From the NCBI GenBank assembly GCA_023408315.1, contig JAEYKI010000008.1, forward strand, positions 248,001 through 312,000: DNA of 64,000 bases, written 5' to 3'. Source of the stretch: Bacillota bacterium (lineage in GTDB: Bacteria > Bacillota > Clostridia > Christensenellales > Christensenellaceae). Positions within the stretch are counted from its first letter, which is position 1. Each line of letters starts with the position of its first letter. The notes under the pieces were generated by a model, which was not told the DNA's origin, did no database searches, and worked only from the letters and a program-made list of their open reading frames with translations. Both the position numbers and the translations under genes were made by a program. This document shows, in pieces, positions 27,926 to 36,062 of this stretch.

Positions 27926-28126
27926 ATGTCTAAAAATACATCTGCGGTTCCTGAAGCAAGGGAATTTTTGAACAGGATGAAGATGGAAGTTGCCAGCGAA
28001 CAGGGCGTTAACCTGAAGCAGGGCTACAATGGAGACATTACTGCGAAACAGGCTGGCTATGTTGGCGGCAACATGGTTAAGAAGATGATCGAACAGGCGC
28101 AAGGCGTAAGCGGCCAGAGCAAATAA
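27926..28126 (+). CDS. Small acid-soluble spore protein, alpha/beta type (copy 1)
   Basis: 66 residues from the ATG at 27926 behind AAGGAGGTG. Alpha/beta SASPs coat forespore DNA, convert it to an A-like form and resist UV. The GPR protease region 'KMEVASEQGVNL' and the DNA-binding helix 'DITAKQAGYVGGNMVKKMIE' are clear. It shares nearly its whole core with the next gene. The upstream AT-rich 110 bases probably hold a forespore (sigma-G) promoter, but I could not fix one with confidence. Confidence 0.93.
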   Translation: MSKNTSAVPEAREFLNRMKMEVASEQGVNLKQGYNGDITAKQAGYVGGNMVKKMIEQAQGVSGQSK

Positions 28127-28164
28127 CAAAAATATAATTTTCAATTGAAAAGGAGGTTTATAAA

Positions 28165-28371
28165 ATGGCTACACAGACAGGATATTCTTCTAAAGTACAG
28201 AACAAAGATATGCTGAACAATATGAAATATGAAGTGGCTGGACAGATTGGCGTCAACCTGAAGCAGGGTTACAATGGCGACATTACTGCGAAACAGGCTG
28301 GTCATATTGGCGGACAGATGGTTAAGAGAATGATTGAACAGGTAGAACGTTCCTATTCGGGTCAGTCCTAA
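28165..28371 (+). CDS. Small acid-soluble spore protein, alpha/beta type (copy 2)
   Basis: 68 residues, AAGGAGG 9 bases upstream. The core 'LKQGYNGDITAKQAG' is identical to that of copy 1, so the two arose by tandem duplication. The protease site reads 'YEVAGQIGVNL' rather than 'EVASEQGV', so the residues around the expected GPR cleavage point differ between copies. It ends in SYSGQS. Confidence 0.93.
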   Translation: MATQTGYSSKVQNKDMLNNMKYEVAGQIGVNLKQGYNGDITAKQAGHIGGQMVKRMIEQVERSYSGQS

Positions 28372-28393
28372 CATATCTTAAGTAAATTCCAGT

Positions 28394-28425
28394 GGCAACC
28401 GCCAGCGATGGCGGTTGCTTTTTTG
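28394..28425 (+). terminator. Strong terminator after the SASP pair
   Basis: GCAACCGCCA-GCGA-TGGCGGTTGC followed by six Ts. Confidence 0.9.
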
Positions 28426-28439
28426 TTATTCGTGGGAGA

Positions 28440-28665
28440 CCAGTCCCCCAGCCCGACGCTTTGCTGCGACCTTGTTTGCTTTTTTGCCTTTAGCAAGTGA
28501 AAAAATAAATCCGCATACAACTTCATACGGGAAGTTAATGCGGATTGCGTACAAAAGAATTTAAAACATTTTTTATTTGAGCCGAATAGGAACAAGTTAG
28601 TGCGAAGCGAATCGCAATAAATGGGGGTAAAGGCTATGCAAGCCTTCTGCCACCCCTCCATAAAA
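28440..28665. other. Structured non-coding spacer, possibly a dispersed repeat
   Basis: No credible gene. It contains a long imperfect hairpin around 28507-28546 (AATCCGCAT ... ATGCGGATT, with inner AACTTC/GAAGTT) and another near 28622-28659 (GGGGT ... ACCCC with inner GGCT/AGCC). A minus-strand frame (28368-28661) crosses it and the SASP terminator and is not believed. The layout suggests a mobile hairpin repeat, but no second copy is in this window. Confidence 0.4.
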
Positions 28666-28716
28666 AATTTAGCGCCAGCTTAATGCCGGAAGCGGATATA
28701 ATAGAATAGAATTTGA

Positions 28717-29046
28717 TTAATCCACAATCTCCATTATTTTGCCGCAACAGACGGGAATGGGCTGCCCCTTTTTTAAATCGATCAGGTTGTTGCATGTGTC
28801 GCAGTATACTTTACAGTCTTCCGTTACTCGAATTTCTGCGGGGGCCGCCGCTTTGGCGTTGTATCCTTCTATTAAAAAGGAAGCGGCGTTTTTATCTTTG
28901 GCGGGAATAAATTCGCCGATGGGAACAAGCTTGTTGCTAATACCGGCGCAAGAAATCACCATTTTCCATACTTCGTCCAGTTTTGCGGTTTCCGTAGCGT
29001 TTTCCGGCGTGAATGACACCACATTTTTATCGATATTGATTTTCAT
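28717..29046 (-). CDS. Small protein with C-terminal desulforedoxin-like metal ribbon
   Basis: 109 residues, RBS GGGAGGA before the minus-strand ATG at 29046. Residues ~1-78 form an unrecognised alpha/beta region ('VVSFTPENATETAKLDEVWK'). The last 30 residues, with CDTCNNLIDL and PVCCGKIMEI, carry C-x2-C and adjacent CC-G, as in desulforedoxin and the N-terminal module of desulfoferrodoxin. An iron or zinc site is therefore likely. It stands alone between the SASPs and the his operon. Confidence 0.65.
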   Translation of the reverse strand: MKINIDKNVVSFTPENATETAKLDEVWKMVISCAGISNKLVPIGEFIPAKDKNAASFLIEGYNAKAAAPAEIRVTEDCKVYCDTCNNLIDLKKGQPIPVCCGKIMEIVD

Positions 29047-29134
29047 GACTTTCCTCCCGATGAATTTTTATTCTTATAAACACAGCAGGGAGGTGTTAAA
29101 ACAGTTTTTCTGGTACAATAAACTTAAATAGTCC

Positions 29135-29164
29135 TTGACAGAAACTATATGCATGAATTATCAT
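29135..29164 (+). promoter_or_regulatory. Promoter of the histidine operon
   Basis: Consensus TTGACA at 29135-29140, then TATCAT at 29159-29164 with an 18-base spacer, ~50 bases before the hisZG ATG (RBS GGAGG). No T-box or leader peptide is visible in the short leader. Confidence 0.65.
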
Positions 29165-29214
29165 AATAAATGATTTAGCATGGTAAAATAGTAAAACACT
29201 AAATCGGAGGCTTT

Positions 29215-30843
29215 ATGAAAAATGTAAAACTGCAGACCCCGCAGGGCACATCTGATTTATTGCAGGAGGAATGCAGCCAGAAGCGGAATCTGGAAAATCT
29301 GCTGAGCGCGGAATTTATAAAAAGTGGCTACAGGGAGATTGAAACGCCGGCGTTTGAATATTATGATGTGTTTACGCACGACGCGGTGCCGTATGTGCAG
29401 GAGAACATGATTAAATTTTTTGATCTTTCCGGCCGCATATTGGTGTTGCGCCCGGAGATGACGGTGCCCATTGCGCGCGTGGCGGCAACCAAGCTGCTGC
29501 AGGAAACGGACGTTTTAAAACTGTTTTATATCCAGAACGTATACGGATTTATGGACCAGAGCTTTGACGCGCGGTCCGAGGTCTCTCAGGCGGGCGTGGA
29601 ATACATAGGCGTATCCGGCTGCGAGGCGGACGCGGAAATGATTTCTCTCGCCATCCGTTCGCTGGAGCTTACTGGGCTTAAGAATTTTAAAATAGAGATT
29701 GGCCAGGTGGCGTTTTTTGGCGGGTTGATCAGCGGCGCGAATTTAACAGAAGAACAGACGGAAAAGATTCGCAGCCTGATTGATGCCAAAAACACGGTGG
29801 AGCTGGATTACGAGCTCTCTAAAATGCCCATTTCAGCAGACCTGAAAGCAAAGCTTCTGGCTCTGCCCGACCTGTTTGGCGAGAGCCCTGAGGTTTTTGT
29901 TCAGGCGAACTCCTTCGCGCAGAACCGCGAAAGCGCGCAGGCGGTGGAAAACGTGCGGCGCATTTACGAAATACTGTGCGGCCAGGGACTGGGCAAATAC
30001 CTTTCCGTAGACTTTGGGCTGCTGCATAACTACAAATATTATTCCGGCATTATTATCCGCGGCATCACGGACGAGGTGGGTTCGCCTATTTTGGGCGGCG
30101 GCCGGTACGACAACCTGCTGGGCGAGTTTGGAAGGCCCGCGCCCGCGACCGGGTTTGCGCTCCGCATCCGTGAGATTATGACCGCGCTTAAAAAACAGCG
30201 GGAGAGCCGCAACGGCCAAAAAGCAATGCTTACCATCGCGCTTGCAAAAGGCAGATTGGCGCGTGACGCGCAGAAGTTCCTTGGAAAATGCAGTGTGGAT
30301 TTCAGCGATTTTGACGAGAGCAGCCGCAAGCTGATTGTGGAGGACAACGTGAACAACATCCGGTTCCTGATGGTAAAGCCCGCGGATGTCCCGGTATATG
30401 TATACCACGGGGTGGCGGACATTGGCATTGTGGGCAAGGATACGCTACTGGAAGCGGGCCTGCCCCTGTATGAAATGCTGGATTTAAAGAGCGCAAAATG
30501 CCGCCTGTGCGTGGCGGGCAAACCGGGCGCAAATGCGAATGTCAAGCGCATTGCCACCAAGTATTCGCGCATTGCCAAGCTGTATTACGATGCAAAGGGG
30601 CAGGATATAGAGATCATCAAGCTAAACGGCAGCATAGAGCTTGCGCCCGTGCTGGGCTTAACGGACGTGATTGTGGATATTGTGGAGAGCGGGCGCACGC
30701 TGGTGGACAACGGCCTCGAAATTCTGGAGGAGATATGCGAAGTAAGCGCGCGGCTGGTGGTAAACCGCGTAAGCCTCAAAACCAAGGCGGAGCAGATTAC
30801 GCCGCTGATACGCGAGATACGCCAGGCGCTGGAGGAAAAATAA
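29215..30843 (+). CDS. hisZG: HisZ-HisG fusion: ATP phosphoribosyltransferase regulatory plus catalytic subunit
   Basis: 542 residues in one frame. Residues ~1-330 are HisZ, a HisRS-like paralogue ('TPQGTSDLLQEECSQKR', 'LRPEMTVPIARVAA', 'GGGRYDNLLGEFGRPAPATGF'). Residues 338-542 are short-form HisG ('MLTIALAKGRLARDAQKFL', 'GVADIGIVGKDTLLE', 'VDIVESGRTLVDNGLEI'). In most organisms these are two proteins forming a hetero-octamer. A short polar linker (KKQRESRNGQKA) joins them, and there is no well-spaced RBS before Met338, so it looks like a true fusion. It catalyses the first step of histidine synthesis. Confidence 0.92.
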   Translation: MKNVKLQTPQGTSDLLQEECSQKRNLENLLSAEFIKSGYREIETPAFEYYDVFTHDAVPYVQENMIKFFDLSGRILVLRPEMTVPIARVAATKLLQETDVLKLFYIQNVYGFMDQSFDARSEVSQAGVEYIGVSGCEADAEMISLAIRSLELTGLKNFKIEIGQVAFFGGLISGANLTEEQTEKIRSLIDAKNTVELDYELSKMPISADLKAKLLALPDLFGESPEVFVQANSFAQNRESAQAVENVRRIYEILCGQGLGKYLSVDFGLLHNYKYYSGIIIRGITDEVGSPILGGGRYDNLLGEFGRPAPATGFALRIREIMTALKKQRESRNGQKAMLTIALAKGRLARDAQKFLGKCSVDFSDFDESSRKLIVEDNVNNIRFLMVKPADVPVYVYHGVADIGIVGKDTLLEAGLPLYEMLDLKSAKCRLCVAGKPGANANVKRIATKYSRIAKLYYDAKGQDIEIIKLNGSIELAPVLGLTDVIVDIVESGRTLVDNGLEILEEICEVSARLVVNRVSLKTKAEQITPLIREIRQALEEK

Positions 30844-32127
30844 ATGCTCAAGATGCTGAAATCAACCGATAAACAGGAGATTGCAAACCGTCTGCTCTGC
30901 CGCGGCAAGGGGGATTTTGCAGCAGAACAGAAGGCTGTGGAAGCCATTATACGCGGCGTGCAGGAAGACGGGGACAAAAGCCTGTTTGCCTACGCCAAAA
31001 AGTTTGACTGTTTTGAGGCGGACGCTTCCAACATTGTGGCGTCGGATGCGGAGATTGAATCCGCCTTTGCGCAGGTGGACGGCGAGTTTATAGCCGTTAT
31101 GCAGAAGAGCGCGGACAACATATTCGCGTTCCACAGGCGGCAGGTTCGGCAGGACTGGTTTATGGAGCAGGAAGGCCGCGTGTTGGGCCAGCTCTACCGC
31201 CCGGTGGAAAAAGCGGGCGTGTATGTGCCCGGCGGCAAGGCGGCGTATCCTTCCAGCGTACTCATGAACATCATCCCCGCCAAGTGCGCGGGCGTGCCAA
31301 ATATTTATGTGGCCACCCCGGCGCTAAGCGGCAGGGTGAATCCCGCCACGCTGGTTGCGGCAAAAATTGCGGGTGCGGACAAAATATTTAAAATGGGCGG
31401 CGCGCAGGCAATTGCGGCGTTCGCGTTCGGCACGGAGAGCATCCCAAAAGTGGACGTGATTGCCGGGCCGGGCAACATATACGTGGCGCTTGCCAAAAAA
31501 GCGGTGTACGGTAGCGTTGGGGTGGATATGATCGCGGGCCCGTCCGAGGTGTTGATCCTTGCGGATGGATGGGCCAACCCCAGATACATCGCGGCGGATT
31601 TCCTCTCTCAGGCTGAGCACGACGAAATGGCTGCCTGCGTGCTGGTGACAGACAGCGCGGAGCTGGCACAGGCTGTTGCCGCGGAGGTTGCCGTGCAGAT
31701 GGAGTGCCTGCCCAAGCGGGATATTGTGCGCAAATCCATAGAGCGGTACGGCACCATTATACTTGCCTTGGATATGGATGACGCTGTGGAAGTAGCCAAC
31801 GGCTTTGCGCCCGAACATTTGGAGATATGCACAAAGGAGCCAAAAGAGGTGCTGCCCAAAATTAAAAACGCCGGTTCCATATTCCTGGGCGAGTATTCGC
31901 CGGAGCCGCTGGGTGATTATTTCGCTGGCCCCAACCATGTGCTGCCCACCAACGGCACGGCGAGATTTTCTTCGCCCCTGAACGTTGATAATTTTCAAAA
32001 AAAGTCCAGTGTGATATACTATTCCAAAGAAGAGTTTGAAAAGGTGCATAAGGACATTCAAGCCTTTGCCCAGAAGGAAGGTTTGGACGCCCACGCCCGC
32101 GCCGCTGCCATCCGGTTTGAGGACTAG
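30844..32127 (+). CDS. hisD: Histidinol dehydrogenase
   Basis: 427 residues; the ATG directly follows the hisZG stop, with GAGGAAAA as RBS. Signatures: 'VPGGKAAYPSSVLMNIIPAKCAGV', 'IAGPGNIYVALAKKAVYG', 'DMIAGPSEVLILAD', the catalytic/zinc histidines in 'LSQAEHDEMA' and 'FAPEHLEI', and 'PTNGTARFSSPL'. It oxidises histidinol to histidine in two NAD-dependent steps. Confidence 0.96.
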   Translation: MLKMLKSTDKQEIANRLLCRGKGDFAAEQKAVEAIIRGVQEDGDKSLFAYAKKFDCFEADASNIVASDAEIESAFAQVDGEFIAVMQKSADNIFAFHRRQVRQDWFMEQEGRVLGQLYRPVEKAGVYVPGGKAAYPSSVLMNIIPAKCAGVPNIYVATPALSGRVNPATLVAAKIAGADKIFKMGGAQAIAAFAFGTESIPKVDVIAGPGNIYVALAKKAVYGSVGVDMIAGPSEVLILADGWANPRYIAADFLSQAEHDEMAACVLVTDSAELAQAVAAEVAVQMECLPKRDIVRKSIERYGTIILALDMDDAVEVANGFAPEHLEICTKEPKEVLPKIKNAGSIFLGEYSPEPLGDYFAGPNHVLPTNGTARFSSPLNVDNFQKKSSVIYYSKEEFEKVHKDIQAFAQKEGLDAHARAAAIRFED

Positions 32128-32285
32128 ATTTACGGGGTTTCACCCCGAACCCCACTTCTTTTCTGAGGAAAAGAAGCAAAAGACTTTTACATGCAAAACG
32201 CCTGCGGCGTTTTGGAAATAAAATAAACAAGCAGATTACCCAAATAACGTATGCAAGCGGCAGGCTGGCATTTACAAATGGGATT
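32128..32285. other. Hairpin-rich insertion inside the his operon
   Basis: Between hisD and hisB lie 224 bases with no gene. This part contains GGGGTTTCACCCC (32133-32146), CTTCTTTTC/GAAAAGAAG (about 32155-32176) and the perfect CAAAACGCC-TGC-GGCGTTTTG (32193-32213). Gene junctions elsewhere in this operon are overlaps or short gaps, so the spacer looks inserted. It is followed by the dispersed repeat. Confidence 0.55.
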
Positions 32286-32333
32286 CCAAAGGGACAGTTG
32301 TCCCTTTGGCGAGAGGTTTGGAGGCGAGTAGCC
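32286..32333 (-). repeat. Copy 2 of the dispersed hairpin repeat (inverted relative to copy 1)
   Basis: CCAAAGGGAC ... GTCCCTTTGG hairpin followed by GAGGTTTGGAGGCGAGTAGCC. The reverse complement matches 5435-5482 almost base for base outside the hairpin loop. The second half forms its own small stem (GGAGGC/GCCTCC). It ends just before the hisB RBS. Confidence 0.75.
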
Positions 32334-32351
32334 TCCAAAAAAGGAGAACCA

Positions 32352-32936
32352 ATGAGAACAGCGGAAAAATCACGTAAAACGACTGAGACGGACATCAGGC
32401 TGTCCCTGAACCTGGACGGCGAGGGGAAGTATGAGATCAAGACCAAGATTGGTTTTTTTGACCACATGCTGGAGCTGTTCGCAAAGCACAGCCAGATGGA
32501 TCTGGTTTTGAATTGCGACGGGGACGTGCATGTGGACGAACACCATTCGGTGGAGGACTCTGGCATCGCGCTCGGGAGCGCCATAGCGGAAGCGCTGGGC
32601 GATAAAAAAGGCATCACCCGGTACGCGACGCAGTTTGTGCCTATGGACGAAACGCTGGTGATGGTCAACCTGGACATCAGCGGCAGGCCGTTTTTCTATT
32701 ACGACGTGGAATTCAAAAGCCAGGGCGCGGGCGAATTTGACGCGCAGTGGTGCGAGGAATTTTTCCGGGCTCTCGCGGTAAACGCCGGGTTCACGCTGCA
32801 CATCAGCATGATCTATGGTGAGAACACCCACCATATTATAGAAGCAATCTTTAAGGCAACGGGCCGGGCCATCCGTGAAGCGATTGCAATCGACCCGCGT
32901 CAGAAGGGAATCCCATCCACAAAAGGTGTGTTATGA
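32352..32936 (+). CDS. hisB: Imidazoleglycerol-phosphate dehydratase
   Basis: 194 residues from the ATG at 32352 (AAGGAGA RBS). Monofunctional: no phosphatase half. Metal-binding motifs 'GFFDHMLELFAKH', 'DEHHSVEDSGIALG', 'GENTHHIIEAIFKATGRAI'. It dehydrates imidazole glycerol phosphate. The stop overlaps hisH by four bases. Confidence 0.96.
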   Translation: MRTAEKSRKTTETDIRLSLNLDGEGKYEIKTKIGFFDHMLELFAKHSQMDLVLNCDGDVHVDEHHSVEDSGIALGSAIAEALGDKKGITRYATQFVPMDETLVMVNLDISGRPFFYYDVEFKSQGAGEFDAQWCEEFFRALAVNAGFTLHISMIYGENTHHIIEAIFKATGRAIREAIAIDPRQKGIPSTKGVL

Positions 32937-33535
32937 TCGCGATTATAGACTACGGAATGGGCAATTTAAGAAGCGTGCAAAAAGCGTTTGAAATACAGGG
33001 GTTTGACGCGCGCATTACAAAAGAAAAAAAAGATTTGCACGATGCTTCGCACATTGTTCTGCCGGGAGTGGGCGCTATTGCGGACGCAATGGAAAACCTG
33101 AATAAAACCGGACTGGTGGACGAGATAAAAAGGCAGACGCAGGCGGGCAAACCCTTTCTGGGCATTTGCCTTGGCATGCAAATGCTGTTTGACAAAAGCT
33201 ACGAAAACGGCGAATACGCCTGCCTGGGGCTGATTCCCGGAGAGGTTGTGCCTTTTAAAACAGACCTTTGGGTGCCGCACATTGGCTGGAACAGCCTTGG
33301 CTTCCCCAAAGAAACCATATTGGGTGCGCCGGGAGAGGAAAAACACGTTTACTTTGTTCATTCCTACCACGGCGTATGCAAAAACAAGGATCATATCGCC
33401 GCACTTACAAATTACGGTTACGATTTTGTGAGCGCGGTTGCAAACGGCAATGTGCTGGGCACGCAGTTCCACCCGGAAAAGAGCGGAGACGCCGGACTTG
33501 CCATATTAAAAAACTTCGGAGGTATGAAAGCATGA
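32933..33535 (+). CDS. hisH: Imidazole glycerol phosphate synthase, glutaminase subunit
   Basis: 200 residues. Class I glutamine amidotransferase with 'AIIDYGMGNLRSVQKAF', nucleophile Cys in 'GICLGMQMLF', and His/Glu in 'GTQFHPEKSGD'. It supplies ammonia to HisF. It overlaps both neighbours by four bases. Confidence 0.96.
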   Translation: MIAIIDYGMGNLRSVQKAFEIQGFDARITKEKKDLHDASHIVLPGVGAIADAMENLNKTGLVDEIKRQTQAGKPFLGICLGMQMLFDKSYENGEYACLGLIPGEVVPFKTDLWVPHIGWNSLGFPKETILGAPGEEKHVYFVHSYHGVCKNKDHIAALTNYGYDFVSAVANGNVLGTQFHPEKSGDAGLAILKNFGGMKA

Positions 33536-34245
33536 AGGTTTACCCGGCCATAGACATTAAGGATGGACGCTGCGTCCGTTTGCTTAAGGGTGAGATGGAT
33601 AAATCCACAGACTACGGCGATCCCGTTGAAATGGCTAAAAAATGGGAGAGCGAAGGCGCGCAGTATTTACATCTGGTGGACCTGGACGGCGCGTTTGAAG
33701 GCAAATTTATCAACAAGGACGTTGTTACCAAAATCGTACGCTCTGTTAAGATACCCGTGCAGTTGGGAGGCGGCATCCGCTCCGAGAAAGACATCGAGAT
33801 TCGCCTGGACAGCATGGGCATCTCAAGGGTAGTGCTGGGTACGGTTGTACACACAAAACCGAACCTGTTGAAATGGGCGTTAAGCAAATACGGCGAACGG
33901 ATTGCCGTGGCGATAGACGCAAAGGACGGCAAGGTATGCATCAACGGCTGGGTGAACAGCGTGGAAGAAGACCCGGTGGAACTGGCTGTGCGCATGAAAG
34001 ACGCGGGCGTAAAGAATATTATTTTTACGGACGTATCGCGCGACGGCATGATGACCGGCCCCAACATAGACCGCACGGCTGAAATGGTAAAACGCACGTG
34101 GATCACCATCATCGCCTCCGGCGGCATCAGCACTCTGGCGGATATTGATGCGGTGCGCGGCACGGGCGCTTGCGGGGTTATCCTTGGGAAATCGCTGTAT
34201 GCAAACGCGTTCACGCTTAAGGAAGCAATGAAAACGGGTAAATAG
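33532..34245 (+). CDS. hisA: ProFAR isomerase
   Basis: 237 residues from the ATG at 33532 that overlaps the hisH stop. Half-barrel repeat signatures 'VYPAIDIKDGRCVRLLKGEM' (catalytic Asp8), 'VQLGGGIRSEKDIE' and 'IIFTDVSRDGMMTGPN' with the second Asp. The phosphate-binding 'IASGGISTLADID' follows. It isomerises the aminoaldose to the ketose form. Confidence 0.96.
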   Translation: MKVYPAIDIKDGRCVRLLKGEMDKSTDYGDPVEMAKKWESEGAQYLHLVDLDGAFEGKFINKDVVTKIVRSVKIPVQLGGGIRSEKDIEIRLDSMGISRVVLGTVVHTKPNLLKWALSKYGERIAVAIDAKDGKVCINGWVNSVEEDPVELAVRMKDAGVKNIIFTDVSRDGMMTGPNIDRTAEMVKRTWITIIASGGISTLADIDAVRGTGACGVILGKSLYANAFTLKEAMKTGK

Positions 34246-34246
34246 C

Positions 34247-35005
34247 ATGCTTACAAGAAGGATTATTCCCTGCCTGGACGTGCACGCGGGGCGCGTTGTA
34301 AAGGGCGTTAACTTTGTGAACCTGCAGGACGCGGGCGACCCGGTGGAGGTAGCCAAAGCGTACAATGTGGAAGGCGCTGACGAACTGGTGTTTCTGGACA
34401 TTACCGCATCAGCGCACGAGCGCGACATTATGCTGGATGTGGTATCCAAAACGGCGGAGCAGGTGTTTATTCCGCTCACCGTGGGGGGCGGCATTCGCAG
34501 CGTGGAAGATTTCCGCAGGATTTTAAAATGCGGGGCGGACAAGATATCCGTAAACTCCTCCGCCATTAAAGACCCGGATCTGATTACCGCGGCAGCCAAA
34601 CGGTTTGGCAGCCAGTGCGTGGTATGCGCGATTGACGCCAAGAAGAAGCCGGACGGCACGTTTGAGGTGTACCTGAACGGCGGAAGGGTGGCAACCGGCC
34701 TGGACGCCGTTTGGTGGGCCCGGGAAGCGGTCCGCCGGGGCGCTGGCGAGCTGTTGCTTACCAGCATGGATACGGACGGCACAAAGGCCGGATACGACCT
34801 GGAACTCACCAGGCTTGTGTGCGAGCGCGTGGGCGTGCCTGTGATCGCCTCGGGCGGCGCAGGGGAGTTATCCCACTTTACAGACGTGCTGACGCAGGCG
34901 GGGGCCAGCGCGGCGCTGGCGGCCTCGCTGTTCCATTACCGCGAACTCAGTATTTCGGACGTAAAAAATTATCTGCACAGCCGGGGCATCCCCGTGCGGC
35001 TTTAA
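34247..35005 (+). CDS. hisF: Imidazole glycerol phosphate synthase, cyclase subunit
   Basis: 252 residues starting one base after the hisA stop. 'RRIIPCLDVHAGRVVKGVNFV' carries the catalytic Asp, 'VGGGIRSVEDFRRI' and 'LTSMDTDGTKAGYDLEL' the remaining active-site and phosphate loops. Pairs with HisH. Confidence 0.96.
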   Translation: MLTRRIIPCLDVHAGRVVKGVNFVNLQDAGDPVEVAKAYNVEGADELVFLDITASAHERDIMLDVVSKTAEQVFIPLTVGGGIRSVEDFRRILKCGADKISVNSSAIKDPDLITAAAKRFGSQCVVCAIDAKKKPDGTFEVYLNGGRVATGLDAVWWAREAVRRGAGELLLTSMDTDGTKAGYDLELTRLVCERVGVPVIASGGAGELSHFTDVLTQAGASAALAASLFHYRELSISDVKNYLHSRGIPVRL

Positions 35006-35020
35006 ACAAAGGAGCAACAA

Positions 35021-35656
35021 ATGGATACAGACGCATTGATAGCTGAAATAAAATTTGACGAGCGCGGCCTTGTGCCCGCCATTACGCAGAGCGCAGACAC
35101 GGGTGTTGTGTTGATGCAGGCCTTTATGAATGAAGAAGCGGTGCGCAAAACGCTGGAAACAGGGTATGCGCATTACTGGTCACGCAGCAGGAAGAAACTG
35201 TGGAAGAAAGGCGAGCAGTCCGGCAACACGCAGAAAGTGGAATCTGTTTCTATGGACTGCGATTATGACTGCGTGCTCCTCAAGGTACACCAGCTTGGCC
35301 CGGCGTGCCATACAGGGGAATATACCTGCTTCCACAACAGTGTGGTGGAAGGCAGCGCAGACGACCAGGACAACAGCGCCATACTGGAAGAACTGTACGC
35401 CATAGTGCAGGACCGAAGGGCAAATCCCAGAGAAGGCAGCTACACCAACTACCTGTTTGACAAGGGAATAGACAAGATTTTGAAAAAAGTTGGTGAGGAA
35501 ACCGCGGAAGTCATCATTGCCTCCAAAAACCCCGGAACGGATGAACTCAGATACGAAGCCGCGGACCTTTTGTACCATTTGACCGTGCTCTGGTGCGAGA
35601 AAGGCCTTGCGCCCAAAGAGGTATTCCGGGAACTAAAAACCAGGCATAAAAAATAA
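35021..35656 (+). CDS. hisIE: Phosphoribosyl-AMP cyclohydrolase / phosphoribosyl-ATP pyrophosphatase
   Basis: 211 residues. N-terminal HisI (~1-112) with 'MQAFMNEEAVRKTLETGYAHYWSRSR', 'WKKGEQSGNTQKVE' and the metal ligands 'DCDYDC' and 'CHTGEYTCF'. C-terminal HisE (~118-211) with 'YTNYLFDKGIDKILKKVGEE' and 'EAADLLYHLTVLW'. It performs steps two and three of the pathway. hisC and histidinol-phosphatase are not in the window. Confidence 0.96.
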   Translation: MDTDALIAEIKFDERGLVPAITQSADTGVVLMQAFMNEEAVRKTLETGYAHYWSRSRKKLWKKGEQSGNTQKVESVSMDCDYDCVLLKVHQLGPACHTGEYTCFHNSVVEGSADDQDNSAILEELYAIVQDRRANPREGSYTNYLFDKGIDKILKKVGEETAEVIIASKNPGTDELRYEAADLLYHLTVLWCEKGLAPKEVFRELKTRHKK

Positions 35657-35736
35657 ATCCGGGTAGCTACAGGCAGGAATCTGGAGCATTAAAAAGAAAT
35701 GTTTCAATAATTTTTGGTATTTCTCAAAAATAACCT

Positions 35737-35765
35737 TTGACAGTTTCCTTTAACTGTATTAATAT
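35737..35765 (+). promoter_or_regulatory. Promoter of the tRNA-Val/Gly/Cys cluster
   Basis: TTGACA (35737-35742), 17-base spacer, TAATAT (35760-35765). The first tRNA begins ~50 bases further on. Confidence 0.8.
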
Positions 35766-35816
35766 AATATAGCGTCGTTGAGCGGCGCAAAAGTACATCC
35801 TTGGGTTTGGCGGCAT

Positions 35817-35892
35817 GGGAGCATAGCTCAGCTGGGAGAGCACCTGCCTTACAAGCAGGGGGTCACAGGTTCGAGCCCTGTTGCTCCCACCA
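35817..35892 (+). tRNA. tRNA-Val (anticodon TAC)
   Basis: Acceptor stem GGGAGCA/TGCTCCC, T-loop GGTTCGAGCC, anticodon loop CTTACAA giving TAC, encoded CCA end at 35890-35892. Confidence 0.96.
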
Positions 35893-35913
35893 ATAAACCC
35901 CAAGGAGCCGTAT

Positions 35914-35988
35914 GCGGGAGTGGTACAGTGGTAGTACGTCGCCTTGCCAAGGCGAATGTCGCGAGTTCGAATCTCGTCTTCCGCTCCA
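35914..35988 (+). tRNA. tRNA-Gly (anticodon GCC)
   Basis: Acceptor GCGGGAG/CTTCCGC with one G-T pair, anticodon loop TTGCCAA giving GCC, T-arm GAGTTCGAATCTC, CCA encoded. Confidence 0.96.
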
Positions 35989-36013
35989 TAGTTCTCCCGG
36001 TTTGGGAGCAAAC

Positions 36014-36040
36014 ATTTAGCCCTCCCAGTGAGGGCTAAAT
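36014..36040. other. Perfect 11-bp hairpin between tRNA-Gly and tRNA-Cys
   Basis: ATTTAGCCCTC (36014-36024) and GAGGGCTAAAT (36030-36040) pair without mismatch around a 5-base loop. No T-tract follows, so it is more likely a processing or partial-termination structure than a terminator. Confidence 0.6.
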
Positions 36041-36062
36041 ACATCAAATAAAAATTCTATAT

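Noticed and set aside
28368..28661. 97-codon minus-strand frame after the SASP genes
   Set aside because: It runs through a strong plus-strand terminator and two hairpins, has no ribosome binding site and a composition unlike the neighbouring proteins. It is treated as part of a structured spacer.
29047..29214. T-box or leader peptide controlling the his operon
   Set aside because: The leader after the promoter is only ~50 bases, with no T-box sequence, terminator or His-rich short frame.
35724..36047. Minus-strand frame over tRNA-Val and tRNA-Gly
   Set aside because: Covers two perfect tRNA genes; such frames over tRNA clusters are a known annotation artefact. The same holds for frames over 47933-48694.
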